IMG/VR virus record: IMGVR_UViG_3300035698_001093 | Coordinates: 1 to 29,688 of that record | Length of the DNA stretch: 29,688 bases | Reading direction: 5' to 3' (one strand) | Source: a virus | Shown: positions 1-8,214 of the stretch, piece by piece | Layout of the letters: every line of letters starts with the position of its first letter | Position numbering within the stretch: position 1 is the stretch's first letter | The notes under the pieces: model-generated | The model's input: only the letters and a program-made list of their open reading frames with translations | What the model was told of the DNA's origin: nothing | Database searches by the model: none | Program-made: the position numbers and the translations under genes

Positions 1-39
1 TTCAATCCATATAACAGTAACGGGGTGGCAAACATATTC

Positions 40-666
40 CTAATTTAAAACCTCTTTAGCTTGAGATATCCAATAGGTAACCTCCGAGCGGAGATCATTA
101 ATATAAAGTGAGCTATCTTTAGTAGGTTCCAAATCAAGATACTCGGCAATTAACTTGCTGGGTATTTTTGTGTTTGAAGCAGTTAACCTATCTAATATAA
201 AAGGTGGGGGGTTTAATTCCACTTCTAATATTAGTAATGCATCATCACATAGGTTCTTTTTCAGGTATTTTAAAGCCATTTCAAGGAATAGACTATGATC
301 TGTAATCTCCTCCTCAAATGGTATGATATTTATTAAACCCTTCTCACCATCTAATCTGATTTCATTTAGATAGATGTTATTCTTTGCGTAGGCTTTTCTT
401 AACATCCTAAACTTAAAAGTTTTTAAGGCGTTAATAATCCTACCTTTAAGCTGTCCATCTGTAATCCCTTCATCACAATATTTATTGAAGACGAATATAA
501 ACTTATCATCGAACCAAGACTTAATGATATCGGGTGTAACTCCATACCTCCTGTGGTCAACTTGATAGGTTAGTGATCTTCGTAATGCTTCTGTTTCTTT
601 GTAGAGTTGGTTGAAGAGTTTTTCGTCATACCCTTCTTTCATTGTAGTGAGTCTGTGTAATTCCAT
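40..666 (-). CDS. Divergent early gene, possible sigma-like transcription factor
   Basis: This is the only minus-strand gene, 208 aa. The open frame extends to a TTG at 675, but the ATG at 664-666 is the better start because it sits about 25-30 nt below a good host-type promoter. The protein is mostly alpha-helical. The middle segment, with aromatic and basic residues (KTFKFRMLRKAYAKN), resembles sigma region 2. The C-terminal third (IPSKLIAEYLDL, then an Arg-containing helix) could be a region-4-like helix-turn-helix. I infer a phage sigma-like factor from this layout and from its isolated, divergent position beside the replication operon. No motif proves it, and an unrelated helical DNA-binding protein is possible. 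Confidence 0.4.
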   Translation of the reverse strand: MELHRLTTMKEGYDEKLFNQLYKETEALRRSLTYQVDHRRYGVTPDIIKSWFDDKFIFVFNKYCDEGITDGQLKGRIINALKTFKFRMLRKAYAKNNIYLNEIRLDGEKGLINIIPFEEEITDHSLFLEMALKYLKKNLCDDALLILEVELNPPPFILDRLTASNTKIPSKLIAEYLDLEPTKDSSLYINDLRSEVTYWISQAKEVLN

Positions 667-696
667 TATCCCCAAGAGTTAATATTGATTTCAAAC

Positions 697-727
697 CAAA
701 TATACTATATATATATATATTATGCAA
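697..727 (-). promoter_or_regulatory. Bacteroidota-type promoter for the divergent gene
   Basis: Read on the minus strand, the site has TTG at 727-725, a 20-nt AT-rich spacer and TATATTTG at 704-697. This matches the Bacteroidota primary-sigma consensus (TTG, 19-21 nt, TAnnTTTG). The predicted start of transcription is near 690, giving a leader of about 25 nt to the ATG at 666. This is the best-formed host promoter in the window and argues that the divergent gene is transcribed by unmodified host RNA polymerase, hence early. Confidence 0.7.
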
Positions 728-818
728 ATACACAGGGCAAAATCTTTAACACAAAAATGCTAGTGCACCGCGGATGCTATTAAGACTATATATATATAGA
801 TAAATTAGTTAAGGTAAT

Positions 819-2237
819 ATGAAATTCCAATTTACAACAGATTTCCAGTTCGATTTACTTAGGTATACAGTTCAAGATAAGAACGGGTACAAAGCTATAG
901 GATTATACGATGACACATACTTTACACTCACTGAGCATGCTGTCTTAGCCTACACGTTAAAGAGGTATTACAAACGAAAGAAAGTCATACCGGGTTTAAT
1001 AATTCTTACTGTAGAGTTACATAAAACATTTGATAATAAAGACTTCGTCAATACCCTGACCGAGGAAGATAGGAAGGAGATTCTATCCTTGGGAGAAAAC
1101 CTTTATGGTGGGATAGTTAAAGATGGAGATGAGATAATAGCAATAACAGAAAAGTTTGCACAGTATGTAGATTTAAAACATGAGGTAGAGAACGTTAACC
1201 TATTAGACTACGAAAACTATGATGGGTTCTCCCGTAAAATACAGAAGGCAATATCACCACGAATCCAGAAAATGGATGAAATGGGGTCTTTCTTATTAAA
1301 AGACCTAAAGCATAGGCAGGCACGAAGAAAAGATAGAAGTTCTATCATACCCATGCCATGGAAACAAATGGATGCCCTCACTAATGCCGGGGGTTATGCT
1401 AGGGGTAGTATCCATGTTATACTGGACAGGGCTAAGAAATTTAAAACGGGTACTCTGGTTAATATTTCATTGAGGTACATGCAATACCACAAGAAAAACG
1501 TATTAGTAATAGACCTTGATAATGGGGAAGATGAAATTCTTATGAGAATAGAACAGTCTCTTGCTAACGTAACCAAGAAGCAGATCCTAGATGAGGATGG
1601 GGATTATGATGGGGCCATTAAGAAACAGGCTAGGAAAAGTCAAACAGTAGGAGGGGAGATAGTAGTTAAAAGATTCCCCGCCCTTACTACTACCTCTGCT
1701 GATATAAGTAGTTATATGGATTATTTATATAGAGAATATAATTTCAGAGTTCATATCTTAGTAGTAGATTACGTGGGTAAGATGGGTGCTATCTCTGGGA
1801 AGGATACTCTACATGAAAGGATTGGTGAAGCCTATATAGATATGGGGAACCTAGCCTTAGAGAAGGACCTGGATATGATCTGGACCGCTCAACACGTTAC
1901 TAGGGAAGCCGCTAAAAAGAATGAGAAAGGTTGCTATGAATCAACTGATGTTGCAGGAGCAATAGATATAACAAGGCATGTACAGGGTATATATGGATTG
2001 AACCGGACTGAGAGAGAAGAACAGAATGGATTACAAAGGCTAGAGATAGTAGACCAAAGAGACGGGCCACCTAATGGTAGGGTAATATTTAATATTGATT
2101 TAGAGAAGCAAAGACTCAAGCCCCTATCACGATCTGCTCTCGATGAGTATTACAAAACATATAGCCCACAAGGAGAGGACGAAGAAGATACCTCATACGA
2201 GGGTTCTAAAAAGAAAAGGGGGGACCTAGATGCTTAA
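819..2237 (+). CDS. DnaB-family replicative helicase with degenerate P-loop
   Basis: 472 aa, with the RecA-like core of DnaB/gp41 helicases in the second half. Visible elements: a lead-in helix and GGYARGS turn (about 178-198), a Walker A region reading RAKKFKTGT at 204-212, an acidic strand VLVIDLDNGE (228-237), Walker B VVDYVGKM (315-322), and TAQHVTRE (356-363) in the place of the DnaB SQLNR motif. A late RDG-containing strand (about 412-415) matches the family's arginine-finger region. The Walker A keeps Lys-Thr but both usual glycines are replaced. The N-terminal 170 residues are not recognisable as a DnaB N-terminal domain, and the tail is acidic then basic. The gene overlaps the primase by 8 nt, which supports a coupled primosome. 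Confidence 0.8.
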   Translation: MKFQFTTDFQFDLLRYTVQDKNGYKAIGLYDDTYFTLTEHAVLAYTLKRYYKRKKVIPGLIILTVELHKTFDNKDFVNTLTEEDRKEILSLGENLYGGIVKDGDEIIAITEKFAQYVDLKHEVENVNLLDYENYDGFSRKIQKAISPRIQKMDEMGSFLLKDLKHRQARRKDRSSIIPMPWKQMDALTNAGGYARGSIHVILDRAKKFKTGTLVNISLRYMQYHKKNVLVIDLDNGEDEILMRIEQSLANVTKKQILDEDGDYDGAIKKQARKSQTVGGEIVVKRFPALTTTSADISSYMDYLYREYNFRVHILVVDYVGKMGAISGKDTLHERIGEAYIDMGNLALEKDLDMIWTAQHVTREAAKKNEKGCYESTDVAGAIDITRHVQGIYGLNRTEREEQNGLQRLEIVDQRDGPPNGRVIFNIDLEKQRLKPLSRSALDEYYKTYSPQGEDEEDTSYEGSKKKRGDLDA

Positions 2238-3171
2238 GAAAGACATACGTGGTAAGATATACTCTTACGCTGTCAAGTCATTAGGACTGAGAGATTACCG
2301 TAGGGGTTGGCTTAAAGGGAACTGCCCAAGCTGTGGACGTGTCGATAAGTTTGGTTTTAATATCCCACTCAATAGGACAAACTGCTTTATATGCGGGTAT
2401 AACCCATCTCCCACTAGGTTGATCATGGACATTGAGAATTTCACTGAGTACCGTGAGTTATGGGCTTTCCTTAATATATATGAGGGTAGAGCATACCTGG
2501 AGCCCGTCATAGAAAGGATAGAAAGGATAGATGCAGTACTCCCTGAGGGCTTCAGGAGTTTAATTATAGGGGATAGCAGGATATCTAGGACGGCTAGGTC
2601 ATACGTTAAGAGCAGGGGATTCGACCCAGAAGAAATGTCTTATAAGGGTTGGGGGTATGGTACTGCGGGTTCTTATTATGGATACTTGGTTATCCCATTC
2701 TACATAGGCGGTAAATTAATATATTATAATGCCCGTAGATTTATGGGTAGTGGTCCTAAATATAATAACCCAAAGATAGATGAGTTTGGGTTAGGCAAGT
2801 CTCTTATATTATATAATATGGATGCACTTGCGTTGTATGACACTATTTATCTAGCAGAGGGGGCTATCAATGCCGAGACCATAGGTAGCCAAGGTATAGC
2901 AACGGGGGGTAAGAAGATATCTAACTACCAGATATCAATGATACTTAAATCAGATGTCAAGCGGGTAGTTATATTACTGGACCCAGATGCTCTGGATGAT
3001 GCCTTTAAGATAGGATTAGAAATGGCATACCATAAGAAAATAAAGGTCATTATGTTACCCGAAGGTAAAGATATCAATGACCTAGGTAAGGAGACTACTC
3101 TAGATTTAGTTAGCCAAACTAAATGGATGAGGTATAATGAATTACTAAAATATTATCATGAAATAAAATGA
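2230..3171 (+). CDS. DnaG-type DNA primase (zinc ribbon plus TOPRIM)
   Basis: 313 aa, shorter than bacterial DnaG because the C-terminal helicase-binding domain is missing. Zinc-binding cysteines are C32 and C35 (CPSC) with C52 and C55 (CFIC), an all-Cys version of the CHC2-type ribbon. The TOPRIM core has its glutamate at E210 (LAEGAINAE) and the DxD motif at D251/D253 (LLDPDALDD). The family's PEGKDINDL segment is at 277-285. It should make RNA primers on the lagging strand together with the overlapping upstream helicase. It ends in an ATGA overlap with the next gene. Confidence 0.88.
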   Translation: MLKKDIRGKIYSYAVKSLGLRDYRRGWLKGNCPSCGRVDKFGFNIPLNRTNCFICGYNPSPTRLIMDIENFTEYRELWAFLNIYEGRAYLEPVIERIERIDAVLPEGFRSLIIGDSRISRTARSYVKSRGFDPEEMSYKGWGYGTAGSYYGYLVIPFYIGGKLIYYNARRFMGSGPKYNNPKIDEFGLGKSLILYNMDALALYDTIYLAEGAINAETIGSQGIATGGKKISNYQISMILKSDVKRVVILLDPDALDDAFKIGLEMAYHKKIKVIMLPEGKDINDLGKETTLDLVSQTKWMRYNELLKYYHEIK

Positions 3172-3956
3172 AAAGAGATCCGAGCTTACATATCAAATAC
3201 AGTGATTTTAAAAGGATCATTGGTATTATATTGGGAATAGAAGATGATGCCCAACTGGATGGGTTAACCTCTGAGGTATTCCTACGATCTGCCCCTCACT
3301 CTATAAATACTAGAACCGTAGCGGTGACTAACGACCGGATGGAAAAGAAGGCTAAGAATTTGGTAAAAGCTTCAAGGTATGATGCCGACCTACTTGCGAA
3401 ATTAATTTATGCAAAAAGAAAACACCTGAAACACCGTGGTATTTCTCTGATCTTACCAGCGGGTAAGGACTGGGAGATGGTTAAACAAGTAGCTGCTTCT
3501 GCCTTGAACTTTACTAATGAATTTAACCTAACACGTAGGTATGGGTTTATAAAATACATAGAGATAGGGTTATCTAAGATGCAGAAGTTTGCACTGAATA
3601 AATATATCAACATGTATGAGGGTATATGTGTTACTTATCAGGCTATGCTAGACATAGAACAGGACGATGACTCTACCATGACTCAGGAGATGTATAAAGT
3701 ATATGCCCAGAGAATTATTGAGAGTACGGGTATGTTTGATAGACTGGATGAGTTACCAGATAAGTATGTATGGTTTGTAAAGGCTAGGCAACAGGCTGAG
3801 AAGTTAAACATATCCCCAAAGATATACATTCAAGCTCAATTTGCTGGCCTAGACTTTTCAGGTGGTATCCCCCACCCTACACAGCTAGTAGGGATCAAGG
3901 CTAACGAACGAGTGGTTAGGTTTTGTTATGAACAGAATATTAAAATCAAAAAATAA
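3168..3956 (+). CDS. Unrecognised protein in the primosome operon
   Basis: 262 aa, mixed alpha/beta, no motif I recognise. The first 100 residues are rich in Lys/Arg, and a block of aromatic helices follows (about 120-215). A proline-containing C-terminal segment (GGIPHPTQL, about 236-244) ends before a basic tail. It overlaps the primase stop by 4 nt and is overlapped by 1 nt by the next gene, so it is translated within the helicase-primase-UvsW unit. A replication accessory role such as helicase loading is possible from context only. Confidence 0.7.
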   Translation: MKRDPSLHIKYSDFKRIIGIILGIEDDAQLDGLTSEVFLRSAPHSINTRTVAVTNDRMEKKAKNLVKASRYDADLLAKLIYAKRKHLKHRGISLILPAGKDWEMVKQVAASALNFTNEFNLTRRYGFIKYIEIGLSKMQKFALNKYINMYEGICVTYQAMLDIEQDDDSTMTQEMYKVYAQRIIESTGMFDRLDELPDKYVWFVKARQQAEKLNISPKIYIQAQFAGLDFSGGIPHPTQLVGIKANERVVRFCYEQNIKIKK

Positions 3957-4165
3957 TGGATATCCATCCAATAGAATTAGCGGCTAATAATTTACCGGAT
4001 AGTATATGGAATACAGCCAAATTATACCCCGAAGGTAGGAACGTACTATTAATATGCTTAAGCAGAGCTTCTAAGAGAACCATGCTTGAAGTAGTTCAAT
4101 GGTTGAAGGACAATAACAAAGAAATATTTGAAATAGATTGCCATAAATATCATGATAAAGATTGA
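3956..4165 (+). CDS. Small unrecognised protein upstream of UvsW
   Basis: 69 aa, starting in a TAATG overlap with the previous stop and overlapping the UvsW-like gene by 14 nt. It has a hydrophobic-helical centre (NVLLICLSRAS) and an acidic/His-rich end (DCHKYHDKD). No domain is recognisable. The overlaps at both ends support a real, translationally coupled gene. Confidence 0.65.
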   Translation: MDIHPIELAANNLPDSIWNTAKLYPEGRNVLLICLSRASKRTMLEVVQWLKDNNKEIFEIDCHKYHDKD

Positions 4166-5594
4166 ATTAAATAACAATAAGTTTAAGCTGACAGGAAACT
4201 TACGTATCCTTAATAAGATACATGAAGATATGAAAGTCAAGCATCCTAACCAATGGTATCTAAGACCCTACATGGAACCAGGTTGGGATGGTAAGATAAA
4301 GTTCTTAACCGATGCTGGGTATGCTAAAACTGGACTCCTCCCAATGGTTACTAGTTTAATAGAAAAATACGAAGAAGAATATACCATTGTAGATAGTCGT
4401 ATACCACTAGAAACCAGTGCAATACCACTTAAAATAGGGGAATTTACTGCTCGACCATACCAATTAGAAGCAGTAGAGAGTATACTTGGGAACACAATTG
4501 ATGACTTACCATTTCCAAGAGGGGTAATAGGGGCAGCAACGAACGCAGGTAAGACCATTATAGCCGCACTCATTCATAAATCAATACCCGATGCCATGAG
4601 TTTGATATTGGTTAACAACACTGACCTTTACCAACAGTTCCTTGATGACATGCCCTCTATGTTCGGGGATGACTGGGGATACATGCAGGGTAAGAATGTT
4701 AAGTGGGCACCTATCATGGTATGCATGACCCCCACCCTTAGGAATAGGCTCACTGAGTTCTCCTCTAAGCTGGCTCGGTATACCGTGGTATTATTCGATG
4801 AGTGCCACTTGGTCACCAGTAAAACAAATAAGAAGGTGGTCACTGCCTTGTATAACACCGTTGTAAGGGTGGGGCTATCTGGTACTGCCTTCGGACATAA
4901 GGATCCAACAAAGAATATGAATGTCAGGGAATTCTTTGGGGATGAGGTTTATAACATAAAGAATATAGAACTAATGGAACTGGGTTACTCAACACCCATT
5001 GTTATAAAAATAGTTAAGGGGAACACTACCATAAAAATCAAGGGGGATTATGCAGAAGAATACAAACAGGCTATTACGAATAATCGAGAGAGAGAAAGAG
5101 TTTCTATGCAACGTACAGAATATTATCTTAAGCGAGGCTGCTACCCTATCCTCATCGTCGGTAAATACCATGAGCACGTTGAACGCCTCTACAAAGTCTA
5201 CCAAGCAAGATTCGGTGATCGTTATCGGGTGTCCTTCATCCATCACAAGGTCAAGGACAGAAAAGAAATCCTTGATAAGTTTAAGCGAGGAGAAATAGAT
5301 ATCCTAATATCATCCTTGATCATTAAGCTTGGTCAGAACATGCCACTGATTAGATACATGCAGAATGCAGCAGCTGGTGACTCATACATTAATGCCCTCC
5401 AATTAATAGGTAGGGCAGTTAGAACCCACGAGTCTATGAAGAAAGTATACTACTCCGATCACTGGGATACTGGTTTCTATCTGGAAAAGCACTCTAGGCA
5501 TAGAATAGATTATTACCTAGGACAAGGGTTTAAAGTTATATTCCTAGATAAGGATATAAAAGAAAAATATTATAGACGTAGGTCAAGACTATGA
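4152..5594 (+). CDS. uvsW: UvsW-like superfamily 2 helicase
   Basis: 480 aa, about the length of T4 UvsW (roughly 500 aa). An N-terminal substrate-recognition region (1-95, including WYLRPYMEPGWDGKIKF) precedes the Q-like motif RPYQLEAV (101-108). Motif I is ATNAGKT (129-135), motif II is DECH (216-219, a DExH variant), motif III is SGTA (243-246), and motif VI is in LIGRAVRTHE near the C-terminus. Family members remodel branched DNA, unwinding R-loops and driving fork regression and branch migration, which helps the switch from origin-primed to recombination-dependent replication. The UvsX-like, SSB and gp46/47-like genes downstream fit that role. Confidence 0.85.
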   Translation: MIKIELNNNKFKLTGNLRILNKIHEDMKVKHPNQWYLRPYMEPGWDGKIKFLTDAGYAKTGLLPMVTSLIEKYEEEYTIVDSRIPLETSAIPLKIGEFTARPYQLEAVESILGNTIDDLPFPRGVIGAATNAGKTIIAALIHKSIPDAMSLILVNNTDLYQQFLDDMPSMFGDDWGYMQGKNVKWAPIMVCMTPTLRNRLTEFSSKLARYTVVLFDECHLVTSKTNKKVVTALYNTVVRVGLSGTAFGHKDPTKNMNVREFFGDEVYNIKNIELMELGYSTPIVIKIVKGNTTIKIKGDYAEEYKQAITNNRERERVSMQRTEYYLKRGCYPILIVGKYHEHVERLYKVYQARFGDRYRVSFIHHKVKDRKEILDKFKRGEIDILISSLIIKLGQNMPLIRYMQNAAAGDSYINALQLIGRAVRTHESMKKVYYSDHWDTGFYLEKHSRHRIDYYLGQGFKVIFLDKDIKEKYYRRRSRL

Positions 5595-5642
5595 CGATGT
5601 AATACATACCAAAAATCTTAGACTATGAGGATATTATATAAA

Positions 5643-6185
5643 ATGGGTGATAAGTTAGGACCATATAATTTAACCTACATAAAGGAAAGTGACCCCGAAA
5701 TCTTACCCTCTGGTCAAAGAAAGAGAAGGGCCATCATTAGGTGTACATGTGGTAAAGAGTTTATAGGTAGAATACACTCAATAAAAAATGGTAGTACTAG
5801 TAACTGCGGTTGTGGGGCTAACTCTAATAGGCAGAAACATGGTATGACCGGTACTAAAACGCGAAGTTGTTGGGCCAGTATAAAGAACAGGTGTTATAAA
5901 GAATCCAGTAAGAACTATAAATTCTATGGGGCAAGAGGTATAACCATGCATGAACCTTGGGTACATGATTTCATGGCTTTTAATACATATATTTCTACAC
6001 TAGAGGGGTACGAAGTAAAGGGTTTAACCATGGATCGTATAGGTAATGATGGGAACTATGAACCAGGGAATTTAAGGTGGGTAAGTATGAAAGTACAGAA
6101 TAGTAATAGAAGACCAAGAGGTCCCCTCTCCGAGGAACATAAGAAGAAGATAAGTAATTCTTTAAAAGCCCGTAAGCGAGGATGA
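5643..6185 (+). CDS. HNH homing-type endonuclease with NUMOD3 tail
   Basis: 180 aa from the ATG at 5643. An in-frame ATG at 5625 would add six residues, but the AT-rich leader favours 5643. The N-terminus has a Cys pair C34/C36 (CTCG) and a second pair C55/C57 (CGCG), likely binding zinc. The middle has the pattern of phage HNH endonucleases: a W..I..RC segment (about 77-84), YGARGI (95-100), W106, then MDRIGNDGNYEPGNLRW (130-146). The C-terminal SEEHKKKISNSLKAR (163-177) is a NUMOD3-type DNA-binding motif seen in homing endonucleases. It is a probable free-standing mobile endonuclease dropped between the UvsW-like gene and the nucleotide-metabolism genes. Confidence 0.85.
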   Translation: MGDKLGPYNLTYIKESDPEILPSGQRKRRAIIRCTCGKEFIGRIHSIKNGSTSNCGCGANSNRQKHGMTGTKTRSCWASIKNRCYKESSKNYKFYGARGITMHEPWVHDFMAFNTYISTLEGYEVKGLTMDRIGNDGNYEPGNLRWVSMKVQNSNRRPRGPLSEEHKKKISNSLKARKRG

Positions 6186-6212
6186 CTATATATAATAAAT
6201 ACTATATAAATA
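6184..6212 (+). promoter_or_regulatory. Candidate phage promoter (GACTAT/TACTAT then TATAAATA)
   Basis: The 27-nt gap before the ATG at 6213 holds GACTAT at 6184, TACTAT at 6200 and TATAAATA at 6205-6212. TACTAT recurs before several other genes that lack TATATTTG. TATAAATA is also the T4 late-promoter -10 sequence, but here it abuts the start codon. No host -33 element is visible. This is a motif-recurrence argument only. Confidence 0.3.
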
Positions 6213-6611
6213 ATGGGAAATGACAGAAAGAGTAGGAAGAAAATAAAAGAGGAAGACCACGACCTTTTAAAACCCCTTGATATTTTATCATTGGGTTCTG
6301 ATGATGACCCCTGCTTCGGTAAGCATCACGACCTACTTGCAAAAGAATGTAAATCCTGTGGAGATTCAGAATTCTGTGCAATAGTAATGGCTCAAGGATT
6401 ACACCAGGAGAGGCTCAACATCGAGAGTAAGCAAAGGTTCAAAGATATTGAAGAGTCAGACAAGGAGGGGGTAAAGAAAAAGGAAGAGGCCAAAGAAATG
6501 ATTGCTGAATATAGGGTAGAAAATTATAAAAGGTTGAAAACTATATTGGTAGTATCAAAGAGAACTGGACTAACAAAGGATACAATTAAACAATTATATG
6601 ATCAAAACTAA
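6213..6611 (+). CDS. Small Cys-rich protein, possible zinc binding
   Basis: 132 aa. A central Cys cluster C34, C46, C49, C55 (PCFGKHHD...ECKSCGDSEFC) has the spacing CX11CX2CX5C and could bind one zinc. The flanks are charged and helical (residues 62-105 are coiled-coil-like). The last 30 residues (VSKRTGLTKDTIKQLYD) read like a small helix-turn-helix. It lies 14 nt before the dCTPase/dUTPase gene. I do not know its function; a regulatory or replication-accessory role is a guess. Confidence 0.65.
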   Translation: MGNDRKSRKKIKEEDHDLLKPLDILSLGSDDDPCFGKHHDLLAKECKSCGDSEFCAIVMAQGLHQERLNIESKQRFKDIEESDKEGVKKKEEAKEMIAEYRVENYKRLKTILVVSKRTGLTKDTIKQLYDQN

Positions 6612-6625
6612 AAAATAAAAAAAAT

Positions 6626-7432
6626 ATGGATATTAGGGATTTTAAAGAGGGAGTACAGTACCCAGGGGCTACGGCATTTGCTGAGATCTTTGCCTTACAG
6701 AAGGTACTATTAAACCAGTACATCGGAATAGAAAGTCTACCAGAGTACCCACTGGATATCAACACCAGAGCGGCTCAGACTTTAGTAAAGGATTTTTCTG
6801 GGAGAATTATTGAAGAGCTTGGAGAAGGCTTCGAATCCTATCTTATTATGATGGATATGTTTCATCATGGTAAAGAAGAAGAAGAGATGGTACCACACCT
6901 CCAAAATTTTAACGAGGAGATATCAGATGCCATCCACTTCTGGCTAGAGCTAATGATATATTCTGGGTACGAAGTTAATTCCCTGAGTTTCTGGTTGGAT
7001 CTTATGCCCGAATCACAATATCTTAAGGGCCCTGATATGCTAGAACTCTACATGAAACTCGGAGAGCAATTAGTACACCAGGATGTGGCTAACAAAAAGA
7101 TTCCTTGCCGATGGGTAATCAAGGACCACATGCTCGATGATGAATTCCTAAGGGGTGGTAGGCAACTAGGTATGAACAGACAAGATATTATGAAACAATA
7201 TCTATGGGATATCACCTATTATCTTCAGATCGCAAGGAATACCCTTAAGAATAAACCTTGGAAGCAGACCGAGATGATGACAGACTTCAACCAATATGAA
7301 GAACAAATGATGAAGGCAACAGTTGCCCTCTTTAAATTCTTTGCCTTTACTGGGTTTACTAAGGAATCCATCTTCGTAATTTATTTCAAGAAAAACAAGG
7401 TTAACCAGTTCCGCATAAGTAGTAAGTACTGA
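6626..7432 (+). CDS. All-alpha NTP pyrophosphatase, dCTPase/dUTPase type
   Basis: 268 aa, helical. The metal-binding ExxE...ExxD layout of the dimeric dUTPase / T4 gp56 / MazG superfamily is visible: RIIEELGE (60-67) supplies the first acidic pair, and NEEISDAIHFW (96-106) supplies E97/E98 and D101. The C-terminal FKKNKVNQFR (near 253-262) matches the family's late K..VN..R nucleotide-binding motif. Enzymes of this family hydrolyse dUTP and/or dCTP to the monophosphate plus PPi. In T4 the homologue gp56 supplies dCMP for hydroxymethylation and clears dCTP. The synthase at 8554 makes that role attractive, but dUTP versus dCTP preference cannot be read from sequence. Confidence 0.75.
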   Translation: MDIRDFKEGVQYPGATAFAEIFALQKVLLNQYIGIESLPEYPLDINTRAAQTLVKDFSGRIIEELGEGFESYLIMMDMFHHGKEEEEMVPHLQNFNEEISDAIHFWLELMIYSGYEVNSLSFWLDLMPESQYLKGPDMLELYMKLGEQLVHQDVANKKIPCRWVIKDHMLDDEFLRGGRQLGMNRQDIMKQYLWDITYYLQIARNTLKNKPWKQTEMMTDFNQYEEQMMKATVALFKFFAFTGFTKESIFVIYFKKNKVNQFRISSKY

Positions 7433-7450
7433 TATCAAGAGACAAAGCTT

Positions 7451-8206
7451 ATGATAAGAAGTAAACATGCCACCAGCCAAGAAGCTTGGGAATGGGTCAA
7501 TGAGTTCCTTGCTACTAAGGAGGAAGTAGTAAAGAGAAAGGGTGGTACAAGGAGTGGGTCACAGGTAATATCCTATGACCACTTCATGGAATTCAATAAA
7601 CTCTGGGTTGATCCTGAGTTTGACTTCGGTGATATCTTTGGGTACAAGAAACAGAAGTGGTCCATCCTTAAATCCAATTATGTAGATATGAATATAGTGG
7701 ATTTGGTTAAGAGCGATATTTTAACTAGGGAGGCTAAGAAAACACCCAACTACAATCACACCTTCAAATTCTCTAATCACCATGGTTCAGGACATGGGTG
7801 CTTAATTTCTTTAACCTTCCAGAGAAGGCACTCGCATGATAACCCAGTGTTACTTATTAACATCAGATCATCAGAGGTAACCAAGAGGTTACTCATGGAC
7901 TTCGTATTAGTACAAAGGATTACCGAGTACATATATGGTGATGATGTTAGTGCCTCAGCAAAATTATTCTGCGGCAATATGTATATCTCTGCTGAGAATT
8001 TTGTTATGTACCATGGGCACAAGGACCTCCATACATTTATTGACCCTGAACATAGTGTTATGGAGACTAGGATTATGGATATCTACGAAAAGTTTAGTAA
8101 ACCAGAGGCTCTCGAAACTATTAAATACAAGGTACATCTCAGGTCAGCAAAGAGGTTGCAGAAGTTACCTAACCCACCGCTTAAGGCCAAAGACTTATTA
8201 CTTTGA
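7451..8206 (+). CDS. Divergent thymidylate-synthase-fold protein
   Basis: 251 aa. The second half can be laid on the ThyA/dCMP-hydroxymethylase core: a candidate catalytic Cys at C117 (HGCLISLTFQ), then RSSEV at 139-143 in place of the QRSxD phosphate loop, then D150 exactly eight residues after E142. That is the position occupied by Asn in dUMP enzymes and Asp in dCMP enzymes. G175-N-M-Y178 falls where GxxH occurs. A His-rich tract HGSGHG precedes the Cys. The N-terminal 100 residues are unlike ThyA. It is a distant paralogue of the 8554 protein; activity, or a role as a partner subunit, is inferred only. The assignment rests on motif spacing. Confidence 0.5.
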   Translation: MIRSKHATSQEAWEWVNEFLATKEEVVKRKGGTRSGSQVISYDHFMEFNKLWVDPEFDFGDIFGYKKQKWSILKSNYVDMNIVDLVKSDILTREAKKTPNYNHTFKFSNHHGSGHGCLISLTFQRRHSHDNPVLLINIRSSEVTKRLLMDFVLVQRITEYIYGDDVSASAKLFCGNMYISAENFVMYHGHKDLHTFIDPEHSVMETRIMDIYEKFSKPEALETIKYKVHLRSAKRLQKLPNPPLKAKDLLL

Positions 8207-8214
8207 ACCCGGAG

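Noticed and set aside
1-39. TATGTTTG on the minus strand as a second promoter
   Set aside because: A -7-like box exists at 29-36, but no TTG or GTG lies at the right distance upstream, and the gene it would drive is outside the window.
705-722. Run of TA dinucleotides, possible repeat or origin element
   Set aside because: It is fully explained as the spacer of the minus-strand promoter at 697-727; no iterons or other origin features flank it.
5050-5298. Open frame of 82 codons inside the UvsW-like gene
   Set aside because: It lies wholly within the helicase gene in another frame; the helicase motifs are intact across it.
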